DNA from: Impatiens glandulifera
Taxonomy: Eukaryota > Streptophyta > Magnoliopsida > Ericales > Balsaminaceae
Assembly (NCBI RefSeq): GCF_907164915.1
Contig: NC_061865.1
Span: 56,750,587-56,814,586, forward strand
Direction: 5' to 3'
Length of the DNA stretch: 64,000 nt
The position numbers were made by a program, and so were the translations under genes. Under the pieces are notes generated by a model. That model searched no databases and was not told where the DNA came from. It saw only the letters and a list, made by a program, of their open reading frames with translations. Below, piece by piece: positions 46,036-58,249 of the stretch (position 1 is the first letter of the stretch; every line of letters begins with the position of its first letter).

Positions 46036-46920
46036 AATTTAAAAACAAAATACATAACATCCATTTCTCACTCTTCATCTATTCTTTCCCATAAGAGTTT
46101 TTTTATTTGTATTCGTAAGTATTTCAAAAGTGGCACTTAAAATTTACTTTATAATCCTTGATTAATTCATGTTAATGTGTTTCTTGTTGTGATTTCTACC
46201 CAACTAATATTTTTTTTTTGCGTTAATATAACATTTTCTTTTTCCTTGATTTAACTAAAATATTTGATTTTACAAGAAAAATATATATTAAAAGCATAGT
46301 AAATTAGTCTTTGAGTTTGAATGAGTTATATATAAGATCAATTTATTGAAGTTTAAATACTGTGGTGACATGAAATTAATTAAAATTTTGATTGCCTATC
46401 TGAATTAATTTTTAATTTTTTCAGAAAATAAAATCATTTAATACAATATAAACAATAAAAAAAATTTAATTTGTTCAAATTTTTATTTTTCAATGTTAGT
46501 TCTCGTTTCTGTATTTGAAGCAAGTAGGTACTTATCCCCTTCTTATTTTTGTTAGTACTTTAATTTAATAGTAAAAAGAAAGGACAGTTGAATTTTTTAA
46601 TTCTTAATCTTAGAAATAATCTTAATCTTAATCTTTGATTTTATTTTAATCTTAAATAACTGTTCAAAATTTAACTGTTTGTTTTAAATATTTATTTAAT
46701 TATTTATGTTATTTTAAAAATACTTTAATTAATTTAATTTAAATGTTTAATTTTCTAGGATATCTATATATTATCTTTCTCTCTTTAACTTTTTTATTTA
46801 TTTATTTTATTTATGTAGAGTCATTATTGATAAAGAAATAGACTTCACATAGTTTTTATTTTTATTTTTTAAAGTTAAAAGATTTGTACAAATAGATGAG
46901 AGAGAGAAGTTTAAAGTGAC
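44601..46920. other. AT-rich intergenic stretch
   Basis: No gene. It contains the TA microsatellite listed next and poly-T runs. Confidence 0.55.
45950..46032. repeat. (TA)n microsatellite, longest in window
   Basis: About 83 bp of uninterrupted TA. Confidence 0.95.
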
Positions 46921-46929
46921 ACCCTTCAA

Positions 46930-49050
46930 ATAGCTATTAAAGCTATTAAAAATCAATCCCCGATGCATCTAATGGTCTTGAGAAGAGCTTGTTTTTGATG
47001 AGCACAGGGTCGTGTGGTACAATTGGTGGACAGATAACCTCATATGAGTTTTGGGGTAAACGATGCAAAATATCACGAGAGATTTGGGAAGTTCAAGGGT
47101 TACATCGACCAACATCTTTAATCGGATTTCTCAGCACTCTAAGGGCGCCTCACACGTCTAGAAGGGGAGGCTATGCGTTGTACTATTAATGTCATTCGTG
47201 GTAGAGGGAGGACTCTAGAAAGAGGTCGGTCATCGACTAAACTCCGCTTCCAGAACCAAAAGAGGGAGATGTCTCCAGTTGACACGCAACTTAGGAAGCA
47301 AACTCAACCCATAGTGGTGCAACCAAAATGTCATGCGGTTGAAGATCAAACATTTGCATTAGTGGTAGACCTTAAGAGACAGTCTATTTGGGTAGATTGG
47401 ACGAAGAAGGTTCATGTCAGACCCAAATTATTTGAATTTCAAACGTTGGAGGCGCGTCCCGGAGTTATAACTATATTAAAAATAAAGAACGGGAAAAAGA
47501 ACGATTGAGGTAGACTTGATCCAATTAAAGCTATTACTTCGGGCTCTTCAGACGTCAACTTGGAACCGATGACATCTCAGGCTCGACCTAATTGATCTTT
47601 TGGTATGACTTCAATTCTCGAGGAAGATATATTACTCTATGAAACAAATCTAAAACAACATTTATCATTCTAATTAATAAGTGTATTAGACCATTAGTCG
47701 ACGAAGGAATTCGACGACTCGTTGATGGTCGGTCGATTAATAGTGAGAATCCACAAGTTGTTGCACCTAAACACATTCTAAGACCTCACGTAGATAGGGA
47801 GGGTAATGGATTCAATTCTTTGGAATGGTGACGAATATGTTGAATCATGATCATCTTAGTGGGGACAGTAATGATCTTAGGGGATTTATTGAGCTTGATA
47901 AAAACACCAAGTTATTATATGAGATCGATTGAGTTAGAATGAGGGTGCATCACTCCGATTCACATATTCGTTATCTAGAATTTATTTGTGTTGATAATGA
48001 AACACACGTGTATAAGGTGATGGTATGGACTGAACGTCCTATTATCATGTCTCCTTAAGAAATCATGATCATCTTAGTTGGGACATGAATGATCTTAGGG
48101 GATTTATTGAGCTTGATAAAAATACCAAGATATTATAAGAGATCGATTGAGTTAAAATGAGGGTGTATCACTCTAATTCACATATTCGTTATCTAGAATT
48201 TATTTGTGTTGATAGCAAAACACATGTGTGGTATGGCCTGAACGTCCCATTATCATGTCTACTTCATCGGGAAGAAACACAGCAAATATGCATGTGTTGG
48301 AGTCATTAATTTTGTTTAGACAAACGAGATAGTTGGTGATAACCTCATTTTATGTTGATCAGATCTGTATATCTGTATGTCTAGCCTTTCAGATGTTGAA
48401 AGGCTAGTTATTGAGATGAAAAGTTCAAAGAGATTTGATATGGGCAAGAGGGATGTCGTATAAGCTAAGAAGGATTAAATGAGCTAACAAATTGTGAGAG
48501 TGAGATTGAGTATCTGACTTCACAACTCTTGTGTTAAGATATCACCCCAAATCTCGAAAAAAGGGAGTGAGAGCAAATAATTGCTAAGAACCAAGAAGGG
48601 CTCCCATTTTACTTTGCTGAGTCACTTCACACTGTCCTTCTTTAGTCAAGAGATCGTGTAAAATATTACAAGGGGTGGAGTATGAAAAGTTGAGGTCATC
48701 AACCCCTATTCTATTTCAGATTTGTTGTTCGAATAAGAAGCGATTGATCAAGTAAAAAAGGGTTGTTAGTCACCTATAGAAGACATAATCCAAGTCATCC
48801 CTATTAGAACCATTTATCTTAAAATTAAAAATCATGAATTACCAATTTTAATTCACGATGTGTACGATGAAAAATTAGTGGATTTTGAGCTAGATTATGA
48901 TGTCAATGAAAATATCTTAATTAAATTTTCAATACATAATATGACGTTGAATGAAAATAAATCCCCTTGAGGGAGGTCCTTGAATTAGAGAATAAAGTAT
49001 GATTGCGCAAGATCCCACCCTTTAGTATACTTTCCACCGAAGCCCTTCTT
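46930..49050 (+). other. Unidentified decayed coding region, transposon-like
   Basis: Base composition is less AT-rich than on either side. Broken open frames on the plus strand read protein-like sequence (46989-47189; 47173-47508 with RGRTLERGRSSTKLRFQNQK and FALVVDLKRQSIWVDW; later IPIRTIYLKIKNHELPI near 48800). I do not recognise any domain. No LTR or TIR found. Likely an old transposable element or retro-gene fragment. Confidence 0.4.
47843..48262 (+). repeat. About 210-bp tandem duplication
   Basis: The copy starting AATCATGATCATCTTAGT at 47843 is repeated at 48061 (offset 218), with common words TAGGGGATTTATTGAGCTTG and TATTCGTTATCTAGAATTT. Both copies carry stops. Confidence 0.85.
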
Positions 49051-49426
49051 TGTTGAACAACTACAAATGTTGTTAGTTGAAAAAGCTAAATGATCTACTT
49101 TAAGGTTATATGTTCGGTTCAACGATTTAATATCGATACCATACTGAAATTAAGGTATACGGAAATCAAGGTATAGTAAATGTATGAATTTTCATATACC
49201 GAAAGTTTCAATAATGTATAAGGTATGAATACAAAATAAATGTATACAATACCGACTCACACATAACAAAGAGTTGGTAGAGAAACGAGTACCAATAAAA
49301 GCATGATGAGTGGGTGGAGGGTTGACCATTGGGTGTAGGAAATATAGCTCATTTTTAAGTGTTCCGCGAAAGAGATTCCTCTTCGTGACCTAAACCTTGC
49401 CAATGCAATGATTTAGATGAAATTCA

Positions 49427-49752
49427 TGTTGGGAAAAACTCTAAATGAAACACAAAAGAAGAAAAGAACCAAAAGACCACTAACAAAATTTGATAACGGA
49501 GTTCGGACAAAATGTTGCCTACGTCTCCGAACACTAAGACTATCAATTAATAAGGAAGAAGAGATACAAATATTGGGTGCAATAAATTAAAGAGGGAAGA
49601 GTTTCTTTTATACACTAAGAAACATCTCAACTCCCATCATCTTCCGATGTGTGATTTATTCTAATTGTGAATATAGTTTCTTTTATATACTAAGAAACTT
49701 CTTTCACTCCCATCATTTTCCGATGTGAGATTCTAATTGTGCAAAAACAACA
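49427..49752 (-). repeat. 3' LTR of copia element 2
   Basis: 326 bp, on the low-coordinate side because the element runs on the minus strand. Shares TACACTAAGAAAC and CTTCCGATGTG words with the other LTRs. Diverged from the 5' LTR by scattered substitutions. Confidence 0.9.
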
Positions 49753-49843
49753 AATCTCCACATTGGCAAGATTTCCAAATACTAATCTTCAATATTAAAA
49801 AATAAACCTTCAGTGTTTTCAATTGGCGCTCTTCAGCTCCGAC

Positions 49844-52010
49844 TCAAACGTGGAAGATGTTTACCAAATCTAAACAATTAGATTTAGTTTTCCCCATGTC
49901 TTTCATCTCGAACTCTCTACCCATTTGATCCTTCAATTTATCAACTTCATATTGACTCTTTGATGCTATCAACATATTATCAACGTACAAGAGTAGATAG
50001 ATGTAAGAACCATCTTGCAATTTGTGCAAATACACACATGAACTCAATCTGCTTCTTGTGTACTTGTGCTCCATCATAAACTTGTCAAGTCCCTTGTATC
50101 ATTGTCTCGACGATTGCTTCAACCTGTACAATGACCTGTTCAACTTGCAAACCCAATTTTTTTTATCAGCAACTTTGAATCCATCTGGTTTATAAATATA
50201 GATTTCCTCGTTCAAATGACCGTGTATGCCTGCAGTCTTCACATCTGATTGAGCTAGCTCCAAATTCATTTGCGCTACCAATGCCAACAAAATTCCAATG
50301 GAAGAGTGTTTAACAATATGAGAAAGTACCTCATTATAATCACCTCCTTCCTTTTGAGCGTAGTTTTTAGCTACCAATTTTGCCTTGTAACGAACATCAA
50401 TTTTTTCGAAAAATCCTTCTTTCTTAGCAAAGATCCATTTACCACCAATAGCCTTCTTCCCTTTTCGTAGATGCGTCAACTTGCATGTATCATTCTTCTG
50501 AATAGATTGCATCTCATCTTCCATAACACCTCTAATTTTTCCATTTTTAGTACTTCAGATGACATCTGAAAAGTGGATGGAACATCATCTACGACTAGAA
50601 GTGCATAGGCCGCCATGTCAACAAACCGACCTGGTTTTTGAGTAACTCGTCTTGGCCTGTTTACGAAAATTGATTCACGTTGTTCTGAAGGTTCTTGGGT
50701 CAAAACCTCTTCCTCATTTAACTCTTTGTCTGTCGTCGGAGAGTCACTTATAGTTGGGCTTATTTTTATCTACTCAAACTCTACCTGTTGCGGAGTACAA
50801 TTAATCTTGTCTGGTGTTACCTTATTCAACATTGAATAATCATCAAAAGTAACATCTCTACTGATAATGGTTTTCTTTGCATCCAAACACTAGAGGCGAT
50901 ATTTTTTTAACTCCTGTAGTAAATCCCATAAAAAGAGACTTCTTTCCTCGTGAATCCAAATTTGATTCAACTTCATGATAATATATTATAGAACCATAAA
51001 TATGCAAAGAATCATAATCAGTTGCAGGTTTTCCAGACCATACCTCTAATGGAGTCTTGCCACCAAGTGTAGATGATGGTAGGCGATTTACCAAATGTTG
51101 AGCGTATGACACAGCTTCTGCCCAAAATTTTCTGTCTAACCCAGCATTAGACAACATACATCGAACTTTCTCCACCAATGTCCTGTTCATACGTTCCGAT
51201 ACTCCATTCTGTTGTGGTGTTTTCCTGACTGTGAAGTGTCGAACTATGCCACATTCTTGGCATAACTTCTGGAATGGATCATTCTTGTGTTCTCCACCGT
51301 TATCAGTCTGGAGAACTTTGATCTTTCTTCCTGTCTCGTCTTCAACTTGAGTTTTCCATTTAAAAAAAATCTCAAACACTTCATCTTTGTTCTTCATAGT
51401 AAACACCCAAACTCTTCTGGAAAATCATCAATAAAAGTAACAAAATAATGTCTACCTCCAAGAGAAGGATTCTTGGCAGGTCCCCAGACATCTGAGTGCA
51501 CATAGTCCAAAATACCCTTGGTGTTATGGATAGTAGTGCCAAATTTTACTCGCATTTATTTTCCCAGAATACAATGTTCACAAAAAATCCAATTTACAAA
51601 CTTTTGTACCTTTCAACAATCCTTGCTTGACAAGAGTTTGCATAGATTTCTCACCAGCATGCAATCGCATATGCCATAGCTTTGTTGTCTCTAACCCTAG
51701 TGCTCCCAGAAGTTGATACATCTGTTGTCCATTAACTGTACTACCTTGATAATAATACAAATTATTACTTTTTCTGATAGTTTTCAACATCACTAGCGTT
51801 TCAGAGATTACCTTAAGAATTCTCTTTTCCAATTTCACTTGTAGGCCTTTTGACTCCAAAGCCCCCAAAGAAATGAGATTCTTTTTCATATTCGATATGT
51901 ACCGAACATCTTTGATAATTCTGGTGAATCCGTCATCATTTCTCAGCTTAATTGAACTTATCCCTTTTATTTTACATGTATTAACATCTCCCATTTAAAC
52001 AACTCCACCA
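49844..52010 (-). pseudogene. Copia 2 pol: protease, integrase, RT; RNase H deleted
   Basis: Blocks on the minus strand: protease neighbourhood (LDSTCTYHM near 52050, out of frame; usual DSG/DSA), pre-integrase (LWHMRLHAGEKSMQTL), integrase core with LQTDNGGEH and QNGVSERMNRTL, reverse transcriptase (KWIFAKKEG, SDVKTAGIHG, LYRLKQSSRQ) and YVDNMLIAS, where YVDD is usual. Stops lie near 51578, 50858 and 50098. After FEMKDMGKTK, sequence goes directly to the 3' untranslated end, so the rest of RT and all of RNase H are gone. Confidence 0.88.
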
Positions 52011-52370
52011 TCCAGTTCCTTAAAGTGAAAGAACCATATTCGAACTGGTGTCATATGATAAGTGCAGGTTGAGTCCAAATCCACGCATCAGGATGTGATG
52101 TTGTGTGTGACATCGATAAAGAGTATTCTGAATCTGCATCACATTTGTTTTATGCAACATTTGCATCTTCAGAATCTTTCTCTTTCTTCTTCAACTTTGG
52201 GCAGTTAATCTTCCAATATTCTTTCTCACGACAGAAAGAACATTCATCTTTGACAACTCTACTTTCGGATATTCTTCCTTTCCCTTTTGATTTGCTTTAC
52301 TGACAGCCCTGACCATCAATACTTCATTTGCTGTACCTATTTTGTTTTTCCTTTTGCCCTGCTTTCTCAG

Positions 52371-52760
52371 TTAATGACTATATAAAGCAGAACTTACAGC
52401 ATCAAAAGAAACATTTTCCTTCCCATGAAGTAACGTTGTTTCTAAATGTTCAAATTCATCAGGAAGGGACGATAGCAACAACATTAAAGTAAGATCTTCA
52501 TCCTCAAACTTAACATCAATGTTTAACAGATCTGCTACTAATTCATTAAACTTAGTAATATGTTCATTCATAGTAGTACCTGATTGGTAATCAAACCGGA
52601 ACAATATCTTCTTCATAAATAGCTTATTCTGACCACTCTTCTTAAGAAATTTGTCATTCAATGCTTGCCACAGTTTCTGTGCAAAAGTTTTATTCTTCAC
52701 GGCATACTTCTGCTCTCTAGACAGGTACGATCGAATTGTTCCGCACGCCAACCGATTCAT
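52371..52760 (-). pseudogene. Copia 2 gag, partial
   Basis: UBN2-type gag: FAQKLWQALNDKFLKKS, then MNEHITKFNELVADL and LLLSSLPDEFEHLETTLL. This is the capsid-forming part, typical of Tnt1-like copia elements. After the stop a CCHC-like knuckle is still visible in other frames near 52200-52240, but with Tyr in place of the metal-binding His (CSFCREKEYWKINC). Confidence 0.85.
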
Positions 52761-53005
52761 GATACTCCACTTTTTTTCTTCTATACTATCTAGCTTTCTG
52801 ACCTCAATAGCAACATCTAGACCCTACTGAAAAAGACAATCTAGAACATCACATTGCCACATGCCGAAATGCTCAGTTCCATTAAAGATTTCTACCGCAA
52901 ACTTCAAATTCGACATTGGTGTCCACGTCTAGGATGACGAAGGAGTTGACGCCCCTTTTGAAGACTCTATCATGCCAAGGATGAGCTTTCGACTCTGATA
53001 CCACT

Positions 53006-53333
53006 TGTTGGGAAAAACCCTGACAGAAACACAAAAGAAGAAAACAACCGAAAGTACACTAACAAAATTTGATAATGGAATTCGGCCAAAATGTTGCCTA
53101 CATCTCCGAGCACTAAGGCTATCAATTAATAAGAAAGAAAAGATACAAATATTGGGTCCAATAAACTAAAGAGGGAAGAATTTCTTTTATACACTAAGAA
53201 ACTTCCCCAGCTCCCATCATCTTCCGATGTGGGATTTATTCTAATTGTGAATATAGTTTCTTTTATATACTAAGAAACTTCTTTCACTCCCATCATTTTC
53301 CGATGTGGGATTCTAATTGTGTCAAAAACAACA
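53006..53333 (-). repeat. 5' LTR of copia element 2
   Basis: 328 bp. Same family as the solo-type LTR at 21285-21614. Confidence 0.9.
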
Positions 53334-53689
53334 ATTCAAACAATATATTATTGTCCGTAGACATTTTGGAAACACTTGAAAGATTTTTAATGATTAATGA
53401 GACATGTAATATATTACGTATATGGATTATTGGAACAATGAATAAATGATTGTCTAATATAAGAAATAAGAAGATGGTTACCGCAACCCATTTTAATAGT
53501 TTATTTACCATTATAGAGAGTTGAGATACTAAGATTGTCAAGATTCGTCATGGGATGGTCTTTAGTACTAGAGTTGGGATATCAAGCCGAGTCATAAACA
53601 GGTAAATGCAGAGTGTTCCATAGAATTTTAGTTTTGATGACTTCGACAAGTTTCAATCGAATGTCTCGTAAAATTGTAAATTTGAAAAA

Positions 53690-54640
53690 AATAGACTGGA
53701 CCGACAAATATTAGCTTTTTGACCAAAATAGTAACACAATTGACATTGTATTTTATTTATGTTGGGCCCACTAGGCCCGCGACCCAAAATATAAATCTAG
53801 TAGTTGAAGCGTTCTAAAAAAAATCTAGTAGTTGAAGAACCCCCAACCCAGTAGCATAAGATCCTCTCCATCCGATTTAGTAGTTGGAGTGTGAAAAATT
53901 GGATGGACCTTTAAAAGATCCTCTCGATCCGATTTATAGAGTTGGAATATAGTGATTCAAGGAAAATCTCATGTGTAAGAAGTATTCCCTAAAGGTCTTC
54001 GATGATGATGGGGTAATTGCGAGTTGTTACCGCTATGGTGAGTGACTCGTATTTAGGACCAAGTCCTAAAATATACATGATGAAATCTTATTGAGATGTG
54101 CTTTATCCAACACCCACGAGACTATCAGTGATTTATTTATTTTATGTAGGTATGTAGCCATCGGAAGTGATCCTTTCTTTATCATTTGGAGCTGGAGACG
54201 AAGCTGCATTAGACGAGTTTGGGATTGAGAAGATAATGTGCGTTCTAAAACACATTAGATGACTTTAGATGTGGTGCACAATTCACCAACTATTTGGGCA
54301 TGGAGGGATTTTGATAGGTTGGAGAGAAGTCATGAAAGATCCTCTCGTCTTCTTCCTCCCAAATGATAAAAACAAGATTTTGAGTGAGGACACTAAATCT
54401 GTGAACGACATTGATCTCGAGAAAAGCTTGAGGGGAAGAATTAACTCTAGTAATATAAGGATAGAGAACATAACCTTTTAGGGTAGATAAAATTTGAAAT
54501 TTCTAAAGAATAAAGTTTTTGTGATAATGTTTAATGGAGGTGAGATTGTGGAGTAGATAAGTAGTTGAAGTAGAAGAAAATGCAAAATAAGTCCATGTTT
54601 ACATAGGTTTGCTAAAACCGAATAATGCTCTATACCAAGT
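53690..54640 (-). mobile_element. Relic of copia gag, copy in block A'
   Basis: Same decayed gag as at 27840-28790, inverted. The zinc knuckle region has additional changes and stop codons. Confidence 0.65.
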
Positions 54641-55899
54641 TAATAGAGATAATATTATAACAATAAATAAGATTAAAGAAGCTTATAGAGCTATGTATTA
54701 AGAATATATTTTATGTATATCATATTTCAATTAAAAGAAATTTATAGAAATCAAGGAGTTACTAAAAAGTTATAAGATTTATAAATTTCTAATAAAATTA
54801 AAAGTTACAAAGAGATGAAAACCAATAGACTCAAGTGGATACAATTTATGTTAAATCTATTCTCATTTTTTTTATCTCTTAAAAATTATGCCACATCTAT
54901 TATTATGTTTTTAAATGATGCATGTATAATAAAAAATAACAAGAGTTGTCTACGCATGATAGACACAAAAATGATATGAGAGAAAATAATATTGAATTTA
55001 AGATTTGTAAAATGATGGAATTAAAATTTTAGTTTGAACTAAATAAATGTATTTTATTTATTTAGAACCAAATATACCTCATTGATATGTAAGTATCTCT
55101 AGAATACAAAATCTTTTAATTATTGTTTATAGACTTTTTGAGACAACAAGTATTAGTAATAATCTAATGATAAAAGATAACACCTAAGCTTTGTTAACTC
55201 AACTATTAGTAATAATCTCATCATAAAGATAAGACATGAATCTTTGTTTTGTACTATGATAACTAGCTAGCTAGTGTGAACAAGAGATTATTATAATACT
55301 TTGGAAATTCTAATATAATTAATATGATAGATTATCATATTTAAAAATTGAACTTTAAATTGAGTGAATTATATTTCATTAGGAATCTTCACATTTTTTT
55401 TTGTTAAAAACATTTAAATTAAAGTGAGAAGTTTTTATTGACATCGTAAATTTATTAAATAATATTAATAAATAAATAAATAAAGGATTTTCAAAATAAA
55501 AATCAATGTTAATATAATATACATATTTTTTTAATAGAGAAAAGGTGGTATATTAATTGAGTTTAGTTACTTTTTACAACTTTTAAATTTTTTATTTCTA
55601 ATTTTTTTTCCTCTTGATAAGATGATGGAGGTATGAAATCTCAATTGATCTAATTTTATTGTTATTATTTTAAAAATAATTAATTGGATATAAATACTTG
55701 CTAATGCACATAAAAGAGTAGTATCTAAAAACAATTTTCGAATTATAGAAATAAAGCTAATATAATAATCTCTTAAAAGAAGAAACACATGAATTACCCT
55801 CCAATTAAATTATTTTTTATCCTACCACCAATTACATAATTGTCACGAGTCCCATAATCATCCATCCCCCTTTTATTAAAATCAAGAACCCTACAAGTG

Positions 55900-56705
55900 C
55901 TAAGGTTTGTTGCTTGACGAAGCAGGAGCAGAGTTCCGACCTGAGATGAACGGCATTTTCACCACCTTCTTCACCTCCTTCTTCCTCTCATTCTTCTTCC
56001 TAAAAATCTTGATCAGCACCCAGTACTTGTCCATGGCGGCCGCGGCTTCATCTGAGATCTGTACAATTTACATTTCCCAAATTGATTAGATGCTTGTTAG
56101 ATTTAAGGTTTAAGATAGGAAACATGGGTACCTCCGAAAGCTTGATCTTTTTGAAGGGATTGACCGCCGAAACGTGGGCGGCGGCGGCGGCGGCGGCGGC
56201 AGGGGAAGCTGCAGGCAGGCGATATTCATGCATTATCCAATCCGTCTGGGTACCGTTGGGAGAGTTTCCTCTGTAAAAGGAAAGGATTTTCTTCATTGCA
56301 AAAATGAACTCAAATCCCTTAGTAACCGTGATTGGTATGTCGAATCCTGTGGGCCTCCAGTAGCCGTAGCTGTTGGGGATGTCCCCATTTGGGTTCACGG
56401 ATCCATTATAAGCCATGCTGAAGAAGTGGCGATATTTCTCAGAATCACCTGCGCCGGAAAAGATTATATAATTCCAAATTCATAGACAGAAAATCAAGAA
56501 TGCTAACAATGTACGTACCTGGCATATCCCATGGATCCGATTTCCAGACTTCGAAATCGGGTATAATATTGTCATCGGGCAATGGGCGGGACATGACCTT
56601 ATTGTGCAGGTAATGGAGAATGAGCTCTTCATCACTGGGTTCAAACTTAAAACCAGTAGGAAGACTCACTGAGACACCATCCTTGACAAACTTGAGATTC
56701 TCCAT
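55900..56705 (-). CDS. NAC transcription factor type A, second copy (A')
   Basis: Exons 56705-56519, 56448-56132 and 56058-55900 encode 220 residues, nearly identical to gene A. Visible differences: Arg instead of Leu at position 40 (VMSRPLP), Gly instead of Glu at 78, an Ala run of eight instead of five (a 9-bp GCG/GCC repeat gain in exon 2), and Ile instead of Ser as the first residue of exon 3. The divergent contact strand GYWRPTGFDIPI is shared with gene A, so that change predates the duplication. No stop or frameshift; TATA box and leader are conserved. It lies on the opposite strand, about 30 kb from gene A. Confidence 0.9.
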
Positions 56706-56791
56706 TGAAACAACTGATCAGATCCAGAAGGAGATCCAAAGAAAGAAGAAGAAGAAGACAGAAGTGAGTGTTGTGAAAACATGGTGATCAA

Positions 56792-56799
56792 TATTTATA
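56792..56799 (-). promoter_or_regulatory. TATA box of NAC gene A'
   Basis: TATAAATA on the minus strand, 87 bp before the ATG, in sequence matching the gene A promoter. Confidence 0.75.
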
Positions 56800-57209
56800 A
56801 TAATGGTGGAAGCAATATTTTACAAGATTCACCACATATTCACCAAATCTATTTGTTGTGACCAACTCTCAAAAAAAAGTCAAAAACCACTTTCTTTAAT
56901 GAGATTTACCATATATATGTATGATCCATGTCAAAAGTTCTACTTTTTTTTTTTTAATATCCATCAATAAAATGTCTTTCTTTGTTTTCCATTATTTTTA
57001 ATAAAATGATTATATTATATATATTTTGAAACATTAAATTAGTTAATTAATCGAGCATAATATCTTTTTAAAAGTTATGACGTTAAAATTTAAAATTATA
57101 ATGTAGTTTGTTTGACTAATTAATCTGTAAATAATTTGGAACCTTCTAATTTCACATCTAGTTTAAAATATGGAATTGAATTTTGTCCAATTCGAGTCTG
57201 TGTTTCAAA

Positions 57210-57465
57210 AATTTCTTATGATGTGCCAAACGTGTTATTGTTTATGTCTTGATGACGGAAGTTAATTTAACAATCTTATATGTTGTTCGTTTATGTTTTT
57301 CTGATAATCTTATAAGTTGTCGTTGATGTCTTGATGACTTAGCTTAAGCTAAGAATCTTATATATTGTCGATTATATCTTGATGACATAACTTAATTTAA
57401 TAATTTTATTTGTTTGTGTTCGAATCTTGATCACATAATTTAATTTATATAATTTTAGTTTAAAC
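57210..57465 (-). repeat. NAC-upstream minisatellite, copy A'
   Basis: Inverted version of the array upstream of gene A, with CTTGATGACATAACTTAATT-like and AATCTTATATGTTGTCG-like units. Confidence 0.75.
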
Positions 57466-57489
57466 GTGTTAATTAAAATATAATATTTT

Positions 57490-57685
57490 TTTAATATTTA
57501 GTATCATGTAATGGGGTATACGTCGGGATCTGGTATCCGACGAATTGGAGATGAGAATATAAATAGAGATACTCGGGTTCAGGGTCGGGGTCAGATAGTA
57601 AATTGAAAATCGGGTTCGGGGATGGATACTTCACTACCGGGTGGGCAAAGTATCTGTTGTCATTCCTAATTTCATTGGCGCTGAA
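57490..57685. mobile_element. Possible hAT-like MITE remnant
   Basis: Words GGGATCTGGTATCCGACG, CTCGGGTTCAGGGTCGGGG and GTTGTCATTCCTAAT resemble the ends and subterminal parts of plant hAT MITEs. Only one end is recognisable. Confidence 0.3.
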
Positions 57686-58150
57686 CATGGAGTTCAAAAA
57701 GGCTGAATATGAATTTCTTTATTAAAAAAAATAAGTTTTTTAACTGAAATAGGCGTTGAACATGTAGTTCATTGGCTCTTAAAATAATAAACCGTTTGAA
57801 AAAAAAATTAAGTTAAAAAATTTGTTTTTTTTTATTATTAAAACTAAGTTAAAATACTTAGTTTTTTTGAAAATTTTTTATCATATGTTCTTGTCATATT
57901 TAAGTAAAAAAATTAATTTTTAAAAAAAAAAATTATAATGTTCAATGCCAATGAAAGTTCAGCGCCATTGAACAACATGTTCAGCGCGAATGAACTCCTT
58001 GTTCTTGTCATTTTTCAGTTAAAAAAATTTAATTTTTTTTCATGTTCATCCCATTTGAACTTTATGTTCCGCTCCAAAGAACTCAATATTCAGCCCTTTT
58101 GAAGTTCATGTTCAACACTTTTTTAGTTTAGAAAACTTAGTTTTTTTTTA
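57686..58150. repeat. Scattered GTTCA/TGAAC repeat cluster
   Basis: Variants of GCGCTGAACATGGAGTTCA and AAGTTCAGCGCCATTGAAC recur about every 50-100 bp in both orientations, separated by poly-A/T. Able to form hairpins; no coding sequence. Confidence 0.5.
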
Positions 58151-58249
58151 AAAAAAAAACAGTTAATTTTTTTCTACACAAATTCATGTTTTTTTATTAA
58201 AAGAACATGAACATATTTTTAAAAATGTCATTTATTTTCACAACAGAGA

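Larger units (their letters stand above)
49427..53333 (-). mobile_element. Ty1/copia retrotransposon 2, internally deleted
   Basis: LTRs at 49427-49752 (326 bp) and 53006-53333 (328 bp), written TGTTGGGAAAAA...AAAACAACA on the plus strand. Both are flanked by ATTCA (49422-49426 and 53334-53338), a perfect 5-bp target duplication. The minus-strand order is primer site (TGGTATCAGAG, 52993-53003), gag, protease, integrase, reverse transcriptase, polypurine tract (CCAATGTGGAGATT, 49753-49766). The RNase H region is missing. It inserted just beyond the right end of the A' homology. Confidence 0.95.
53340..57470 (-). repeat. Segmental duplication block A' (inverted copy of 24985-29007)
   Basis: Matches block A in reverse complement from the upstream minisatellite through the gag relic. 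At the gag end, similarity is lost at about 53430, where block A jumps to NAC relic C. A small local duplication (AAAATCTAGTAGTTGAAG, and GATCCTCTC repeated) at 53800-53930 is specific to A'. Confidence 0.85.

Noticed and set aside
47588..47776. Minus-strand frame in the unidentified region
   Set aside because: Short, and antisense to the more protein-like plus-strand frames.
54269..54481. Plus-strand 70-codon frame in block A'
   Set aside because: It is antisense to the gag relic and its equivalent in block A is not preserved as a frame.
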